The notes: generated from the letters alone by a model not told the origin. DNA of 64,000 bases from Siphonobacter sp. BAB-5405 (GCF_002872335.1 NZ_NJAG01000005.1:124001-188000), one strand, 5' to 3'. Shown: positions 49,236 through 60,246, counted from the first letter of the stretch. Translations and numbers: made by a program.

Positions 49236-52200
49236 ATGCGAATTTTCCAACCCGTTCGAAAGTCAGGAACCTATTCCCGGCGGCGGCGATGGATATCTGT
49301 ACCAGGATTAGTAAAGGCTTTTTTGTTGTTTGGTGCAAGTACTGCGATGGCTCAGGCTCAGCAGATTCAACCCGACACGGCCCGCGTAGACACCTTGTAC
49401 AGAACCAAAACCGGACGTCGACCTCTATTAAAAGTATCGGATCGTTTGGCCAGTCGGTTTAGTTATCGACTCCCGCAATCCCCTTTAATTCCACCTGATC
49501 CTAAAGACTTACAAACTCAGTTCCGGTTTAATCCGCTGGATCAGAAAATTACCATCAACGACGCGTTTAAAGTAGGCGACCGAACGATTCCGTACCGGCC
49601 CGGCGAAAACATCTCGCTGGACGAATACCTGCGAATTCAGAACAACGCTTCCTATCGGGACTTGATTCGTGAATACGCGGGTCGAAGCGACGGCAAAAGT
49701 GAAGTGACGGGTCGGGGACTTTTCCCGAAAATTAAACTGTCCGATCCTTCGCTCGACCGGATTTTTGGTTCGAACATTATCGACTTCCTACCCAATGGTT
49801 CGGTACTGCTCGACTTTGGTTATCTTCATCAGAATATCGACAATCCGGCGATTCCGGTACGACAGCGGCGAACGGGTAACTTCATTTTCAACGAACAGAT
49901 TGCCGTAAATTTCGCCGGGAAAATTGGGGATAAGCTCAACCTGAATACCAATTTTGATACGAAAGCCGCCTTCAACTTCGAGAACAAACTCAAGCTTGGC
50001 TTTCGGAATCAGGAGGAAGACATTATCCAGCGGGTGGAGGCCGGAAATACGAGTTTTCGTACCAACAGTCAGCTCATTCCTGGCGTTGAGAACCTGTTTG
50101 GAGCAAACGTAGCCCTGCGGTTTGGCAAGCTGGACGTGAATCTGGTAGCCGCTCAGCAACGTTCCAAGCGGCAGAGCATCGTCCTCCGCAACGGAGCCCA
50201 GAATCGTGGCTTTTCCATTCGTGAAGATTTATACGATGAAAACCGACACTTCTTCCTGAATCATTTCTTTCGTAACAACTACGAACGCTCGCTCCAGCAA
50301 CTGCCGATGATTACTTCGGGCGTTACCGTAACACGGGTGGAAGTTTATATAACCAACCGTTCACAAAATACGGAAACGCTCCGGAACCTGGTTGGTCTGG
50401 CTGATTTAGGTGAAGGCAATCCGTTTAATAAGACGTCCCCGCTGGTACAGCCCATTTCCGGCTCGGCAGGTTCGCCTGCGGATAACAGCGTCAACGGACT
50501 GTTTCAGAACGTATCGCAGAACCCTACCGTTCGGCAGATCGATAACGTTGCCAGTGAACTGACCGGCAGTAACTACGCCCGGGGAGCTGACTTTGATCTT
50601 TTACGCGGAGCCCGCAAACTCAACGACCGGGAATTCCGCTTTCATCCGCAGTTAGGCTACATTTCCCTGCTGGCTCCCATCCGTAACGACGAAATCGTTG
50701 CCGTTGCCTATGAGTATACGTATCAGGGTCGGAAGTTTAAGGTTGGTGAGCTGACAGAAGATTATCAGAATCGGCAGCAGGACGAAGTGATTGTCCTGAA
50801 ACTGCTCAAATCATCCACCCTTCGGAATAATACCAGTTTGCCGATGTGGGATTTGATGATGAAAAACATCTATTCCCTCAGTACCCAAACGCCTACCAGC
50901 ACCACCAGCACAACGACGAGTTACTCGGGAGGAACCGTAAGCGTACAGCGGCAGGGTTTCCAATTACGGGTCATCTACAAGGATGATATTACGGGCGTGG
51001 ATAACCCCAGCTTACAGGAAACCAACCTGGCTGGTATTCCGCTCTTACAGGTCATGAATCTGGATAAACTTAACCAGATGAACGACGCCCAGCCCGACGG
51101 GAATTTCGATTTTGTGGAGGATGTCACGATTGATTCCAAAAATGGTCGCATCATTTTCCCCGTACTCGAGCCTTTTGGTTCCACGCTACGGAATCGCCTC
51201 ACCAGTACTGATCCGGCTCTGGTAGAAAAGTACGTGCAGAATACGCTCTACCGGGGTACACAGATTGACGCAACGCAACAGGCGGAAAAGAATAAATTTT
51301 TCATTCAGGGAAGTTATCAGGGAGCCAACGGAGCCCAGATTCCGCTGGGTTTTGGTGTCGATGAGAGTACCGTGCAGGTATCGGCAGGGGGCGTCAACCT
51401 GAATCCGGGCACGGACTTCGTGGTGGAAGGCGGAAGCGTGCGGATTATGAACGATGCCCTGATGAACTCAGGCAGGGAAATTACCGTCAGCTGGGAAACC
51501 CCCGAACTCTTCAATAACCAGATCCGTACTTTGCTGGCGGGTCGCTTCGACTACCGAATCGACAAGAACTTCAACATTGGAGCGACGCTGATGCGACTGC
51601 GGGAAAGTACGCCCGGTAACATTACGCGGGTCGCTTTGGGCAACGAGCCGGTCAACAACTTCCTCTTTGGTTTTGATGCCAACCTGAAGAAAGACGCTCC
51701 TTTTCTAACCAAAGCCCTCGACGCTCTGCCGCTGATTCAGACCAAGGAAATGTCGAGTATTACCTTCGGTGGCGAATACGCTCAACTGCTACCCGGCGTA
51801 ACGCCCCGGGCACAAAATCGGAGCTATCTCGATGATTTTGAAGGCAGCCGTACCATCTATGACTTCACGCGTCAGCCCATCCGCTGGCGAATGGGAGCAA
51901 CCCCCACCACTTTTAATCAGGGCACTCCGGCCAATCCGTTGCAATACAACTATCGCCGGGCTTTAATTTCAGTGTATAACGTCGATCAGACCTTTTACGG
52001 GACGGGTGGACTGGGTAACAACGTTGTACCCGCGGATCTGGATGTTTCCAACTTCTACGAAAAGCAGTACCTGCCCCAGCAAATTTTCAAAGGCAAGGCG
52101 GCTCTGAACTATAACCTTCCCCTGAACATTCTGGATCTGGCGTACTTTCCTGCCGAACGCGGGATGTACAATTACAATCCGGATCTGACGTCAGACGGTC

Positions 52201-55200
52201 GGCTGAGAAATCCCAAACAGAGCTTCGGGGCCATTACGCGGGCGATTACGTCAGACAATGACTTTGATAACTCCAACATTGAAATCATGGAGTTCTGGGT
52301 CATGGATCCGTTCCTGGACGTACCCGTTCGGGCGAATGGCGGTACGCAGGATAAAGCTAACACCACGGGGGGTAAACTGCTGATTCACCTGGGTGATATT
52401 TCCGAAGACGTCGTTCCTGACGGTCGGTTCAATTTCGAAAACGGACTACCCACGGGCGAGGTACGCACGCAGACGGTCAACGGGCAACCCGCCAACGTCG
52501 ATTCGACGGCCTGGGGAAGAGCCACCAAGCAGCAATTCGTTATCAATGCCTTCAACAACGATAACATTGCCGCTCAGGATGTTGGACTTGACGGCGTAAA
52601 CAATGCCGCCGAGCAGACGTATTTTAGTAACTACCTCAACCAGGTGCGTTCGCGGGTAACGGGTCCGGCACTGGATCAGATTACGAATGACCCTTCCAAC
52701 GATGATTTCCGGTATTATTTCAGTCCGGAAGCCGATCAGAATAACTGGTCGATCATTCAGCGGTACAAGCGGTTTATGGGTACGGAAAATAACTCGCCGG
52801 CGAATACCGCCTCGGGTTCGCAGATTACGCCTTCTTCGACCAATTTGCCCGATTCAGAAGATTTAAATAACGATAACACCATCAACGAAACGGAAGCGTA
52901 CTACGAATACGAAATTCCGCTGAAACCCGGTGAACTGAAAATCGGATCGAATAACATTGTTGATGAAATTCAGACGGACGACGGAGCCAAGTGGTATTTA
53001 TTCCGGATTGAAGTACGTAAGCCCACCCGCTCTGTTGGCGGGATCACCAGCTTCAAATCCATTCGCTTCATGCGGATGGTCATGACGGAATTTGAAGAAC
53101 CCGTAGTCCTTCGTTTTGCTCAGTTACAACTGACGGGTTTCCAGTACCGGAAGTATGAGAGTGATCTCAACGCGAAAGGCCTCGACGAAGTACCCGAACC
53201 CTACGATGCGGACTTCCGGGTTTCAACGGTCAGTGTGGAAGAAAATGGCCCCACCGCTGCCGATCTGAATAGCAACAACAACACGCGGGTACCTTACGTC
53301 GTACCTCCCGGCTACGAACGCGACCGCGACATCATGACGCTGAACAACGCCGCCCTGAACGAACAGGCCTTAAGCTTGTGCGTGACGGATCTGCGGGACG
53401 GTGATTCACGGGCGGCCTACAAAATTGTTAACTACAACCTGAACCAGTACCGCCGCCTGACGATGTCCGTACACATGGACAACCTGAGTGATGAAGACGG
53501 CAAGACCTCCGCGTTCATCCGACTGGGTACGGATTTCAAGGATAACTTCTACGAAATCGAAGTACGAAGCCTGACCGCTACTCGCCCAAGTTCGCTCAAT
53601 ATGGGCTCGCCCGACCCAACGCTGGTGTGGCCCCTGGACAATAAGTTTGACTTCGCCATCGACGAACTTCGCCGCGTAAAAGCGGAACGTAACCGTCTCG
53701 GAGCGGCTAACGCGACGCCTTTTACGCTGGTATCCGAAGATGGCAAGTATAACATTACGGTGGTGGGAACGCCCGACATTTCTGCCGTTCAGGTGATGAT
53801 GCTGGGGGTACGGAACCCGAAATCGGATGATGGACAGGCCAAGTCCTTCTGCGTCTGGGTAAACGAATTTCACGCGACGGATTTTGATCAGCGATCCGGT
53901 TACGCGGCCATCGCCCGGGCAGACATTAAACTAGCCGATTTTGCAACGGTAACATTGACCGGAGCCATGAAGACCTATGGTTTTGGCGGAGTGGACACGC
54001 GTATTTCGGAACGTTCACAAAGCAATTCAATGGCTTTTGGGGTTGCTTCGAATGTGAATCTGGATAAGCTCTTCCCGCAAAACTGGGGGTTACAGATTCC
54101 GTTTTATTTCAGCTACGACCGGCAGAACATTCGTCCGCACTTCAATCCGCTTGATCCGGATATGCCGCTGGATTTATCACTGAGTACGATGCCTGCCAGT
54201 CAACGCGAAGCGTACCGGAAAATGGTGGAAGAAAACTCCATGCGGAAAGCAATCAATTTCTCGAACGTGCGGAAGATTCGCGTCAATCCGAACAGCCGGG
54301 CTCATTTCTACGATATTGAGAACTTTTCGTTTACCTACGCCTACTCTGACGCCGTACGGTCAAGCATTACGCTGGCGGAATACCGGCAACTGTCGCAGCG
54401 GGGTGGCTTTACCTACGCGTACACGACAGCACCGAAACCCTGGGAGCCCTTCAAGAAGTGGAAGAACGACCAGCACATTTTCCAGCTAATCAAGGATTTC
54501 AACTTTACGCCTATTCCCAACAGCGTAACCTTCCGGGCCGACATGGACCGAAGCCTGATTCGGACGCAGTACCGACAGGCGGCCACGGGCTCTACGGCGG
54601 GAAATCCGATGCTGACAACGGACGGCGTGACGCCTTTATTCGAGAAATACTGGCTGTTCAACCGACTGTATGGACTGAACTGGAATTTCTCGAAAAACTG
54701 GAATGCTCAGTATAACGCCACGGCTCAGGCCATCATCGATGAACCCTACGGCGACATCAATACGCTGGAGAAACGCGATTCGGTAATGAACAGTCTGAAG
54801 CGACTTGGCCGGATGAAAAACTTTGAACAACGGATCACCAACACCTGGCAGATTCCGCTAAACAAGTTTCCGCTCACGGACTGGATGACGGCTCAGCTGC
54901 AATACAACGTCGCGTACAAGTTCCAGGCGAATAGTTACGGCATCGTCGATTCGACGGGCGTGGCCTTTGGTAATACCATTCAGAACACCCGCGAACGGGT
55001 ACTCACGGGTCGGGTTGATTTCGTTGCCCTGTACAACAAAGTGAAGGCTTTACGCTGGGTGAACTCCCCCCGGGCTCCCCGCCGCGATATTGCCCGTAGC
55101 CCCGGTGACTTTGACGAAGTGGACGTGGAGCGGAATCAATTCCTGAAAAGCGTATCCCGATTACTGCTAACGGTTCGGGGAATTCGCTATACCTACGCCA

Positions 55201-56486
55201 TTCAGGAATCGACGATTTTACCCGGTTTTTTACCTACGCCGCACTTGTTCGGAGATCGTAGTGGAGTACCGGGTCTGCCTTTCATTCTGGGTAGCCAGGA
55301 CGGAAGCATTCGTTACCGTGGAGCCGAAGAAGGCTGGATCACCAAGAGTACCGTACAAAACCAGCCTTTTGTACAAACGCTTACGAAACGCTTTGAAGCC
55401 ACCACCGATCTGGAGCCGTGGAAAGACTTTAAAGTCTTCGTGGATTTACGCTACAACCGTTCGGACAACTACCAGGAATTCTTCCGGCCCGCTACGGTCA
55501 ATGGCCCGTTCGTGAGCCAGTCGCCCCTGCGGTCGGGTAACTATTCGATGAGTTACTTATCCTTCCTCACGGCTTTTGAAAAAACTAGTCGGGAAAGCTT
55601 TTCGGCCAACTTCGAACGTTTCAAAGACTACCGGAACATTTTGCTCGAACGGCTGAAAGCCGCGAACCCCGCCGGCGATTCGTACAACCTCAATTCGCAG
55701 GACGTACTGATTCCGGCATTCTTTTCCGCCTATTCGGGTAAAAGTCCAAATAAGGTGAAATTTTCGCCTTTCTATAAAATTCCGCTGCCGAACTGGCGGG
55801 TGAATTACAATGGTCTGACGAACGTCCCCTGGTTCAAGAAACGGTTCTCGCAGATTCAGGTTACGCACTCCTATTCGAGTACGTACAACGTTGGAAACTT
55901 CGTTTCTTCGCTGGAATACGATGCTGCGTTCGTTGCGATGAACGCTCCGCTGTATCCCTTTGCCAATCAGGTGAACGCCGAAGGTCAGTTTGTACCCGTG
56001 TACGTGATGAGCGTAATTTCATTCGTGGAACGCTTTGCTCCTTTTATTGGGGTACAATTCCGTACGAAAGACGGCATTTCGGGAGGACTGGAATACAACC
56101 AGGATCGAAACGTTGGACTGAACCTTTCCAATGTCTCGGTCAATGAAGTGAATAATAAGGATTTGACAGGTCGGCTGGGCTTCACGCGGCAGAATATCCG
56201 CTTCCGCTTCGGGGGTCGTCAGGTACGACTCAAGAATGACCTGACCTTCGATTGCCGCCTGACCTTCCGTGATCAACGCGTTATGATCCGGAAGCTGGAA
56301 GGCGAAACGACCCCGACGGCAGGTAACGTATTCTTCCAGTTTAATCCCAGCGTCACGTACAATGCCAGTCGTCAGCTCAACGTTCGCGTGTATCTGGATC
56401 GTACGGTCAACGACCCGCTCGTCTCTAATTCCTTCCGACGGGCCGTTACGCAGGGCGGGGTGCAATTACGACTTAGCTTGAACTAA
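49236..56486 (+). CDS. sprA: SprA, type IX secretion system outer-membrane translocon
   Basis: About 2416 residues from ATG 49236 (the TTG at 49212 is in frame). SprA is a giant 36-strand outer-membrane barrel through which T9SS cargo and gliding adhesins leave the cell. Recognisable features: signal peptide (ending TAMAQAQ), N-terminal plug with YRPGENISLDEYLRIQNNAS, NFIFNEQIAVNFAGKIGDKL, PWEPFKKWKNDQHIFQLI, and a conserved C-terminus ending LRLSLN, typical of outer-membrane beta-barrels. The frame is uninterrupted over 7.2 kb. A terminator follows; ruvA upstream has its own, so sprA is monocistronic. A -7-like TAGTTTTG is at 49132-49139. Confidence 0.96.
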   Translation: MRIFQPVRKSGTYSRRRRWISVPGLVKAFLLFGASTAMAQAQQIQPDTARVDTLYRTKTGRRPLLKVSDRLASRFSYRLPQSPLIPPDPKDLQTQFRFNPLDQKITINDAFKVGDRTIPYRPGENISLDEYLRIQNNASYRDLIREYAGRSDGKSEVTGRGLFPKIKLSDPSLDRIFGSNIIDFLPNGSVLLDFGYLHQNIDNPAIPVRQRRTGNFIFNEQIAVNFAGKIGDKLNLNTNFDTKAAFNFENKLKLGFRNQEEDIIQRVEAGNTSFRTNSQLIPGVENLFGANVALRFGKLDVNLVAAQQRSKRQSIVLRNGAQNRGFSIREDLYDENRHFFLNHFFRNNYERSLQQLPMITSGVTVTRVEVYITNRSQNTETLRNLVGLADLGEGNPFNKTSPLVQPISGSAGSPADNSVNGLFQNVSQNPTVRQIDNVASELTGSNYARGADFDLLRGARKLNDREFRFHPQLGYISLLAPIRNDEIVAVAYEYTYQGRKFKVGELTEDYQNRQQDEVIVLKLLKSSTLRNNTSLPMWDLMMKNIYSLSTQTPTSTTSTTTSYSGGTVSVQRQGFQLRVIYKDDITGVDNPSLQETNLAGIPLLQVMNLDKLNQMNDAQPDGNFDFVEDVTIDSKNGRIIFPVLEPFGSTLRNRLTSTDPALVEKYVQNTLYRGTQIDATQQAEKNKFFIQGSYQGANGAQIPLGFGVDESTVQVSAGGVNLNPGTDFVVEGGSVRIMNDALMNSGREITVSWETPELFNNQIRTLLAGRFDYRIDKNFNIGATLMRLRESTPGNITRVALGNEPVNNFLFGFDANLKKDAPFLTKALDALPLIQTKEMSSITFGGEYAQLLPGVTPRAQNRSYLDDFEGSRTIYDFTRQPIRWRMGATPTTFNQGTPANPLQYNYRRALISVYNVDQTFYGTGGLGNNVVPADLDVSNFYEKQYLPQQIFKGKAALNYNLPLNILDLAYFPAERGMYNYNPDLTSDGRLRNPKQSFGAITRAITSDNDFDNSNIEIMEFWVMDPFLDVPVRANGGTQDKANTTGGKLLIHLGDISEDVVPDGRFNFENGLPTGEVRTQTVNGQPANVDSTAWGRATKQQFVINAFNNDNIAAQDVGLDGVNNAAEQTYFSNYLNQVRSRVTGPALDQITNDPSNDDFRYYFSPEADQNNWSIIQRYKRFMGTENNSPANTASGSQITPSSTNLPDSEDLNNDNTINETEAYYEYEIPLKPGELKIGSNNIVDEIQTDDGAKWYLFRIEVRKPTRSVGGITSFKSIRFMRMVMTEFEEPVVLRFAQLQLTGFQYRKYESDLNAKGLDEVPEPYDADFRVSTVSVEENGPTAADLNSNNNTRVPYVVPPGYERDRDIMTLNNAALNEQALSLCVTDLRDGDSRAAYKIVNYNLNQYRRLTMSVHMDNLSDEDGKTSAFIRLGTDFKDNFYEIEVRSLTATRPSSLNMGSPDPTLVWPLDNKFDFAIDELRRVKAERNRLGAANATPFTLVSEDGKYNITVVGTPDISAVQVMMLGVRNPKSDDGQAKSFCVWVNEFHATDFDQRSGYAAIARADIKLADFATVTLTGAMKTYGFGGVDTRISERSQSNSMAFGVASNVNLDKLFPQNWGLQIPFYFSYDRQNIRPHFNPLDPDMPLDLSLSTMPASQREAYRKMVEENSMRKAINFSNVRKIRVNPNSRAHFYDIENFSFTYAYSDAVRSSITLAEYRQLSQRGGFTYAYTTAPKPWEPFKKWKNDQHIFQLIKDFNFTPIPNSVTFRADMDRSLIRTQYRQAATGSTAGNPMLTTDGVTPLFEKYWLFNRLYGLNWNFSKNWNAQYNATAQAIIDEPYGDINTLEKRDSVMNSLKRLGRMKNFEQRITNTWQIPLNKFPLTDWMTAQLQYNVAYKFQANSYGIVDSTGVAFGNTIQNTRERVLTGRVDFVALYNKVKALRWVNSPRAPRRDIARSPGDFDEVDVERNQFLKSVSRLLLTVRGIRYTYAIQESTILPGFLPTPHLFGDRSGVPGLPFILGSQDGSIRYRGAEEGWITKSTVQNQPFVQTLTKRFEATTDLEPWKDFKVFVDLRYNRSDNYQEFFRPATVNGPFVSQSPLRSGNYSMSYLSFLTAFEKTSRESFSANFERFKDYRNILLERLKAANPAGDSYNLNSQDVLIPAFFSAYSGKSPNKVKFSPFYKIPLPNWRVNYNGLTNVPWFKKRFSQIQVTHSYSSTYNVGNFVSSLEYDAAFVAMNAPLYPFANQVNAEGQFVPVYVMSVISFVERFAPFIGVQFRTKDGISGGLEYNQDRNVGLNLSNVSVNEVNNKDLTGRLGFTRQNIRFRFGGRQVRLKNDLTFDCRLTFRDQRVMIRKLEGETTPTAGNVFFQFNPSVTYNASRQLNVRVYLDRTVNDPLVSNSFRRAVTQGGVQLRLSLN

Positions 56487-56493
56487 CTTTCTT

Positions 56494-56526
56494 AAAAAGG
56501 CTGTCTGATTGAGGCAGCCTTTTTAT
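56494..56526 (+). terminator. Intrinsic terminator after sprA
   Basis: An AAAAAGGCTGTCT / AGGCAGCCTTTTT stem with one mismatch and a GATTG loop, just after the sprA stop codon. Confidence 0.85.
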
Positions 56527-56570
56527 TTTTGAGTATCGAATCCATCCCTCCTCAAACCGGTTCCCTGCAT

Positions 56571-57311
56571 ATGCATTTCCTGCGATTGAGCTTTGTGCTA
56601 CTGCTTGCCTATACTACGCAGGCCCAAAACCAGCTTTCTGACGTCTCCAAGGAGCGGATCAACATGGGCAGCGGTCATAATAATTTCAATAGCGTTTTGT
56701 GGGGAAGTGCTCCGGCCTCGCGTACCATCCTGGGTGAAATTTACCTGGATACGCTTTGGCATACGGGCAGTGTTAAGCTGAATCAGGGTTTGCTGGACGA
56801 TAAAAAAACGGCATCTGACAGCATCGGTGGTATACAAATGCGGTACAACATTTACGAAAATGAAGTGGAAGTACTCGCTAATGAAGCACGCCGGGACATT
56901 CGGGTTATTCCGGGGAATCAGCTCAAGTACTTTACCCTGAATCAGGGCACGCAATCCATGCGTTTCATCAATACCCGACAGTTTCAAACGGATGAAACCG
57001 TAACGGGATTTTACGAACTGCTTGCCCCCGGTCGCCTGCAACTGGCCAAACATCACCGAACAAAAACGATCAAACCTAATTACAATACGGCGTTTGGAAC
57101 GGGTGAAAAAAACACTCGAATTGAACTAACCAGCGACTACTACGTGATTTCGCAGGGAAAAGCGTCTCGACTGAATCCCGGCAAAAAAACCATTTTGGCT
57201 CTCATGCAGGATCAACAGGCTGCGATAGAGGCGTATATCAAAACGAACAAAATCAGCTTCCGCGATCCATCAGATCTGACTAAACTGTTTGCGTACTACA
57301 ACCAGCTTTAA
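56571..57311 (+). CDS. Secreted hypothetical protein, about 246 residues
   Basis: From ATG 56571 the product has a clear signal peptide (MHFLRLSFVLLLAYTTQA-Q). The rest is beta-rich, with segments LDTLWHTGSVKLNQGL, MRYNIYENEVEVL, YFTLNQGTQSMRFINT and GFYELLAPGRLQLAKHH, followed by a C-terminal helix. Similar proteins are common as hypothetical in Cytophagales. It may be periplasmic or outer-membrane associated. No known domain; neighbours are sprA and an ABC exporter. Confidence 0.7.
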   Translation: MHFLRLSFVLLLAYTTQAQNQLSDVSKERINMGSGHNNFNSVLWGSAPASRTILGEIYLDTLWHTGSVKLNQGLLDDKKTASDSIGGIQMRYNIYENEVEVLANEARRDIRVIPGNQLKYFTLNQGTQSMRFINTRQFQTDETVTGFYELLAPGRLQLAKHHRTKTIKPNYNTAFGTGEKNTRIELTSDYYVISQGKASRLNPGKKTILALMQDQQAAIEAYIKTNKISFRDPSDLTKLFAYYNQL

Positions 57312-57336
57312 AGTACAGTTCCCAGTATCTATAGAT

Positions 57337-57377
57337 AAAAAGAGGTCCCGCTGAGTATAGCCAGCAGGACCTCTTTG
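57337..57377. terminator. Bidirectional intrinsic terminator
   Basis: AAAGAGGTCC / GGACCTCTTT outer stem with further pairing (CGCTG / CAGC), between the secreted-protein gene and the convergent ABC transporter gene. Confidence 0.8.
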
Positions 57378-57389
57378 CTTACAGGATTC

Positions 57390-59225
57390 TTAACGATAGC
57401 CTTCGGCCTGTAATTCGAACAACTCCGCGTACCGCCCCTGCTGGGCCAGCAACTCTTCGTGCGTACCCATTTCCAAGACCTTACCCCCTTCCAGTACCAG
57501 AATACGATCAGCCATGCGAACGGTACTGAATCGGTGCGAAATCAGTACTGCCGTTTTTCCTTTGGTCAATTCTGCGAAACGCTGGAAAACTTCGTATTCG
57601 GCCCGAGCGTCCAAAGCGGAAGTCGGTTCATCCAGAATCAGCAGATCGGCTTCGCGGAGGTACGCCCGGGCCAGAGCTACTTTCTGCCACTGACCGCCCG
57701 ATAATTCTACCCCGCCCGAAAACCGACGGCCCAGCGGCTGTTCGTAGCCCAGCGGTAAGCCCGCAATCACGGCATCGGCCAGACTATCTTCAGCGGCTCG
57801 TTCCAGAGCGGGCAGATTCTCCCGTTCAACGATGTCGCCGACGGCAATGTTATCTCCCGCCGAAAACTGAAAGCGTAGGTAATCCTGAAAAATGACGCCG
57901 ATATGCGTACGGAGTTCTTCCAGATTGTAGGCTTTTAAATCATAGCCATCGAGGAGAATACGTCCCTCATCCGGATCGTATAAACGGCCCAGCAGTTTTA
58001 CTAACGTTGTTTTCCCGGCTCCATTTTCGCCGACTAAAGCCAGTTTTTCTCCGGCTCGCAAATGAAAGCTCAGATTGCGAACGGCCCACTTTTCTGAGTT
58101 GTGATACTTGAACCCTACGCCTTCAAAAACAAAGCCTTCGCGAATGGGTACCGGGAACGGTCGGGGCGATACGGGCGATACAATCTGCGGCTGGATTTCG
58201 AAGAATTCAAAGAGATCTTTCAGATACAAAGCTCCCTGGGAAATACTATTGAACCGTCCCAGAATGCCTTCCAGCAAACTCCGTACCTGCCGAAACGAAC
58301 CCGCCAGAAAGGTCAGATCACCCAGCGTAACGCGACCCTGTACGGTCTGGAAAATCATGTAGCCATACGCGGCGTAATAGCCCACCGTACCAATGGCCAG
58401 CAGCAAACTGCCCCAGCTCGCCCGCTCCAGAGCGAGCTTCCGGTTTTCGTGGAAATACTGCTCCGAAAGCGTCCGGTAGCGATTAATCAGAAAATCGGAC
58501 AGCCCGAATAGTTTTACTTCCTTCGCCGTATCGTCGCTGGCCCCGAGGTAACGGTAGTAATCCAGTTCACGGCGTTGGGGCGTCCAGCCGTAGAGGAGCG
58601 AATAACTTTTTGCGTTGAAGTGCAGTTCACCCAGAAACGAAGGAATCACGGCGACGAGTAACAACAGTAACAACCAGGGAGCAAAACTGATCAGCCCAAT
58701 GGCCAGGGAGGCAATCGTCAACAGATCCTGTACCTGTGAAAAGGTTTGGGAGAGCAGTTGTGTACGCCCCGCCGTCTGTTGCCGGGCTCGTTCGAGTTTA
58801 TCGTAAAAAGTCGCGTTTTCAAACTGGGCCAGATCCAGCGTAGCGGCGTGTTGCATCAGCCGGACGGAAGTTTGATGAGCGTACCAGTCACCCAGTAGGC
58901 TCTCGCTGAGGTTAATTCCCCGGCTTAGAAGATCACTTCCGATGGCCAGTCCAAACTCAATCGCGACTAAGGTCCACAAGTGCGTCAAATCAGAGCTGTG
59001 GGCATTCGCTAGCCGTATGACTTCATCGACAATGAGTTTGCCCACGTACAGCGTAGCCGTCGGTACGGTTGAGCGAATCAGTCGTAAAACAAAATTCAGA
59101 ATCGTCAGGGAAGGACTCGTTTGCCAGATTTGCCGGAAGAACGCAGGCAGATTTCGCAAAGCCGCAAATCGTTCGCGAAAGGAAGGTTGATGTTCAGAAG
59201 TTTCAGTATTACGTTTTCTTGCCAT
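57390..59225 (-). CDS. ABC exporter, fused permease and ATPase (MsbA-like)
   Basis: 611 residues from ATG 59225 (a frame to 59270 is less likely). The N-terminal part (about 40-330) has six membrane spans; the C-terminal nucleotide-binding domain has Walker A GENGAGKTTLVKLLG, signature LSGGQWQKVALARAYL, Walker B LLILDEPTSALDA and the H-loop ISHRFSTVRMADRI. A half-transporter forming a homodimer. The substrate is unknown (lipid, drug or peptide); no peptidase C39 domain is present, so it is not a bacteriocin exporter of that class. Confidence 0.93.
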   Translation of the reverse strand: MARKRNTETSEHQPSFRERFAALRNLPAFFRQIWQTSPSLTILNFVLRLIRSTVPTATLYVGKLIVDEVIRLANAHSSDLTHLWTLVAIEFGLAIGSDLLSRGINLSESLLGDWYAHQTSVRLMQHAATLDLAQFENATFYDKLERARQQTAGRTQLLSQTFSQVQDLLTIASLAIGLISFAPWLLLLLLVAVIPSFLGELHFNAKSYSLLYGWTPQRRELDYYRYLGASDDTAKEVKLFGLSDFLINRYRTLSEQYFHENRKLALERASWGSLLLAIGTVGYYAAYGYMIFQTVQGRVTLGDLTFLAGSFRQVRSLLEGILGRFNSISQGALYLKDLFEFFEIQPQIVSPVSPRPFPVPIREGFVFEGVGFKYHNSEKWAVRNLSFHLRAGEKLALVGENGAGKTTLVKLLGRLYDPDEGRILLDGYDLKAYNLEELRTHIGVIFQDYLRFQFSAGDNIAVGDIVERENLPALERAAEDSLADAVIAGLPLGYEQPLGRRFSGGVELSGGQWQKVALARAYLREADLLILDEPTSALDARAEYEVFQRFAELTKGKTAVLISHRFSTVRMADRILVLEGGKVLEMGTHEELLAQQGRYAELFELQAEGYR

Positions 59226-59340
59226 TGTACAGGGATAACATCCGAATGCCTCAAAAAAATCCCAGGCCAATCCTGGAGTTTTGCTCCTTTCCTAGTACAG
59301 CTTTTTTGGCGATCGAGCTAGTCTTTCTAATTCCTTTGAC

Positions 59341-60246
59341 ATGACTTTTGATACCATTATTATAGGGGGCAGTTATGCTGGCCTTTCGGCGGCCATGACC
59401 CTGGGTCGTTCGCTGCGAAAGGTGCTCATCATTGACAGCGGCGAGCCCTGCAACCGTCAGACCCCACGGGCCCACAATTTCATTACGCACGACGGGCAAT
59501 CGCCCAATCAGATCCGTACCCTGGCCAAAGAACAAGTCCTGCAGTACGATACCGTTACCTTTCAGGCGGACAAAGCCATTAAAGCTCAGAAACTTAGCAA
59601 TGGTTTTGAAGTACGAACGGAATCAGGCGATACGTATACGGGTCGAACCGTCCTACTGGCCACGGGGGTTTCGGATCAGATGCGGCCCATTCCCGGCTTT
59701 GCGGAATGCTGGGGTACGTCCATCATCCACTGCCCCTACTGCCACGGTTACGAAGTGCGTAATTCACCCATCGGCATTTTGAGCAACAGCGGCGTAACGT
59801 ATGACTTTGTCCGGTTACTGAGCAACTGGTCAAAAGACCTGCACGTCTTCACGGATGGTCCCTGCGAATTGCCCGAGGATGATTGCACCAAGCTCAAAAA
59901 GCACGGCATTCCAGTGATTGAGGATGAAATTCAGGAATTCCGGCACGAAGCGGGACAACTGAAAACCATCGTTTTCAAAAACGGACTAACCACGGATTTT
60001 CCAACGCTCTTCGTGCGTACCCCTTTCAGTTTTGCTACGGACCTGCACGAACAATTAGGCTGTCAATTGACCGAAGATGGCTACCTCCAGGTGGATGCTT
60101 TTCAACGGACTACGGTACCGGGTGTCTTTGCGGCGGGAGACGCCGCCCACGCCTTTCGGGCCGTATCCGTCGCAACGGGTTCGGGTACTACGGCTGGGGC
60201 GTATATCCACCATGACCTGATGCACGAGGAAGAGCCACTGGCGTAG
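59341..60246 (+). CDS. FAD-dependent pyridine nucleotide oxidoreductase, thioredoxin reductase-like
   Basis: 301 residues. FAD motif IIIGGSYAGLSAAMTLG (about 6-22). Redox CxxC in IIHCPYCHGYE (about 131). The FAD-contacting ATG motif appears as LLATGVSDQM, and the C-terminal GVFAAGDAAHAFRAVSVA fits TrxR-like enzymes. The NAD(P) glycine motif near ILSNSGVTYDFVRLL is altered from GGGDSA, so the nicotinamide partner may differ or be weakly bound. The CPYCHG pattern is also found in gliotoxin-type oxidases (GliT/HlmI), which form disulfides, so oxidase activity cannot be excluded. ABC exporter gene is divergent, 115 bp away. Confidence 0.85.
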   Translation: MTFDTIIIGGSYAGLSAAMTLGRSLRKVLIIDSGEPCNRQTPRAHNFITHDGQSPNQIRTLAKEQVLQYDTVTFQADKAIKAQKLSNGFEVRTESGDTYTGRTVLLATGVSDQMRPIPGFAECWGTSIIHCPYCHGYEVRNSPIGILSNSGVTYDFVRLLSNWSKDLHVFTDGPCELPEDDCTKLKKHGIPVIEDEIQEFRHEAGQLKTIVFKNGLTTDFPTLFVRTPFSFATDLHEQLGCQLTEDGYLQVDAFQRTTVPGVFAAGDAAHAFRAVSVATGSGTTAGAYIHHDLMHEEEPLA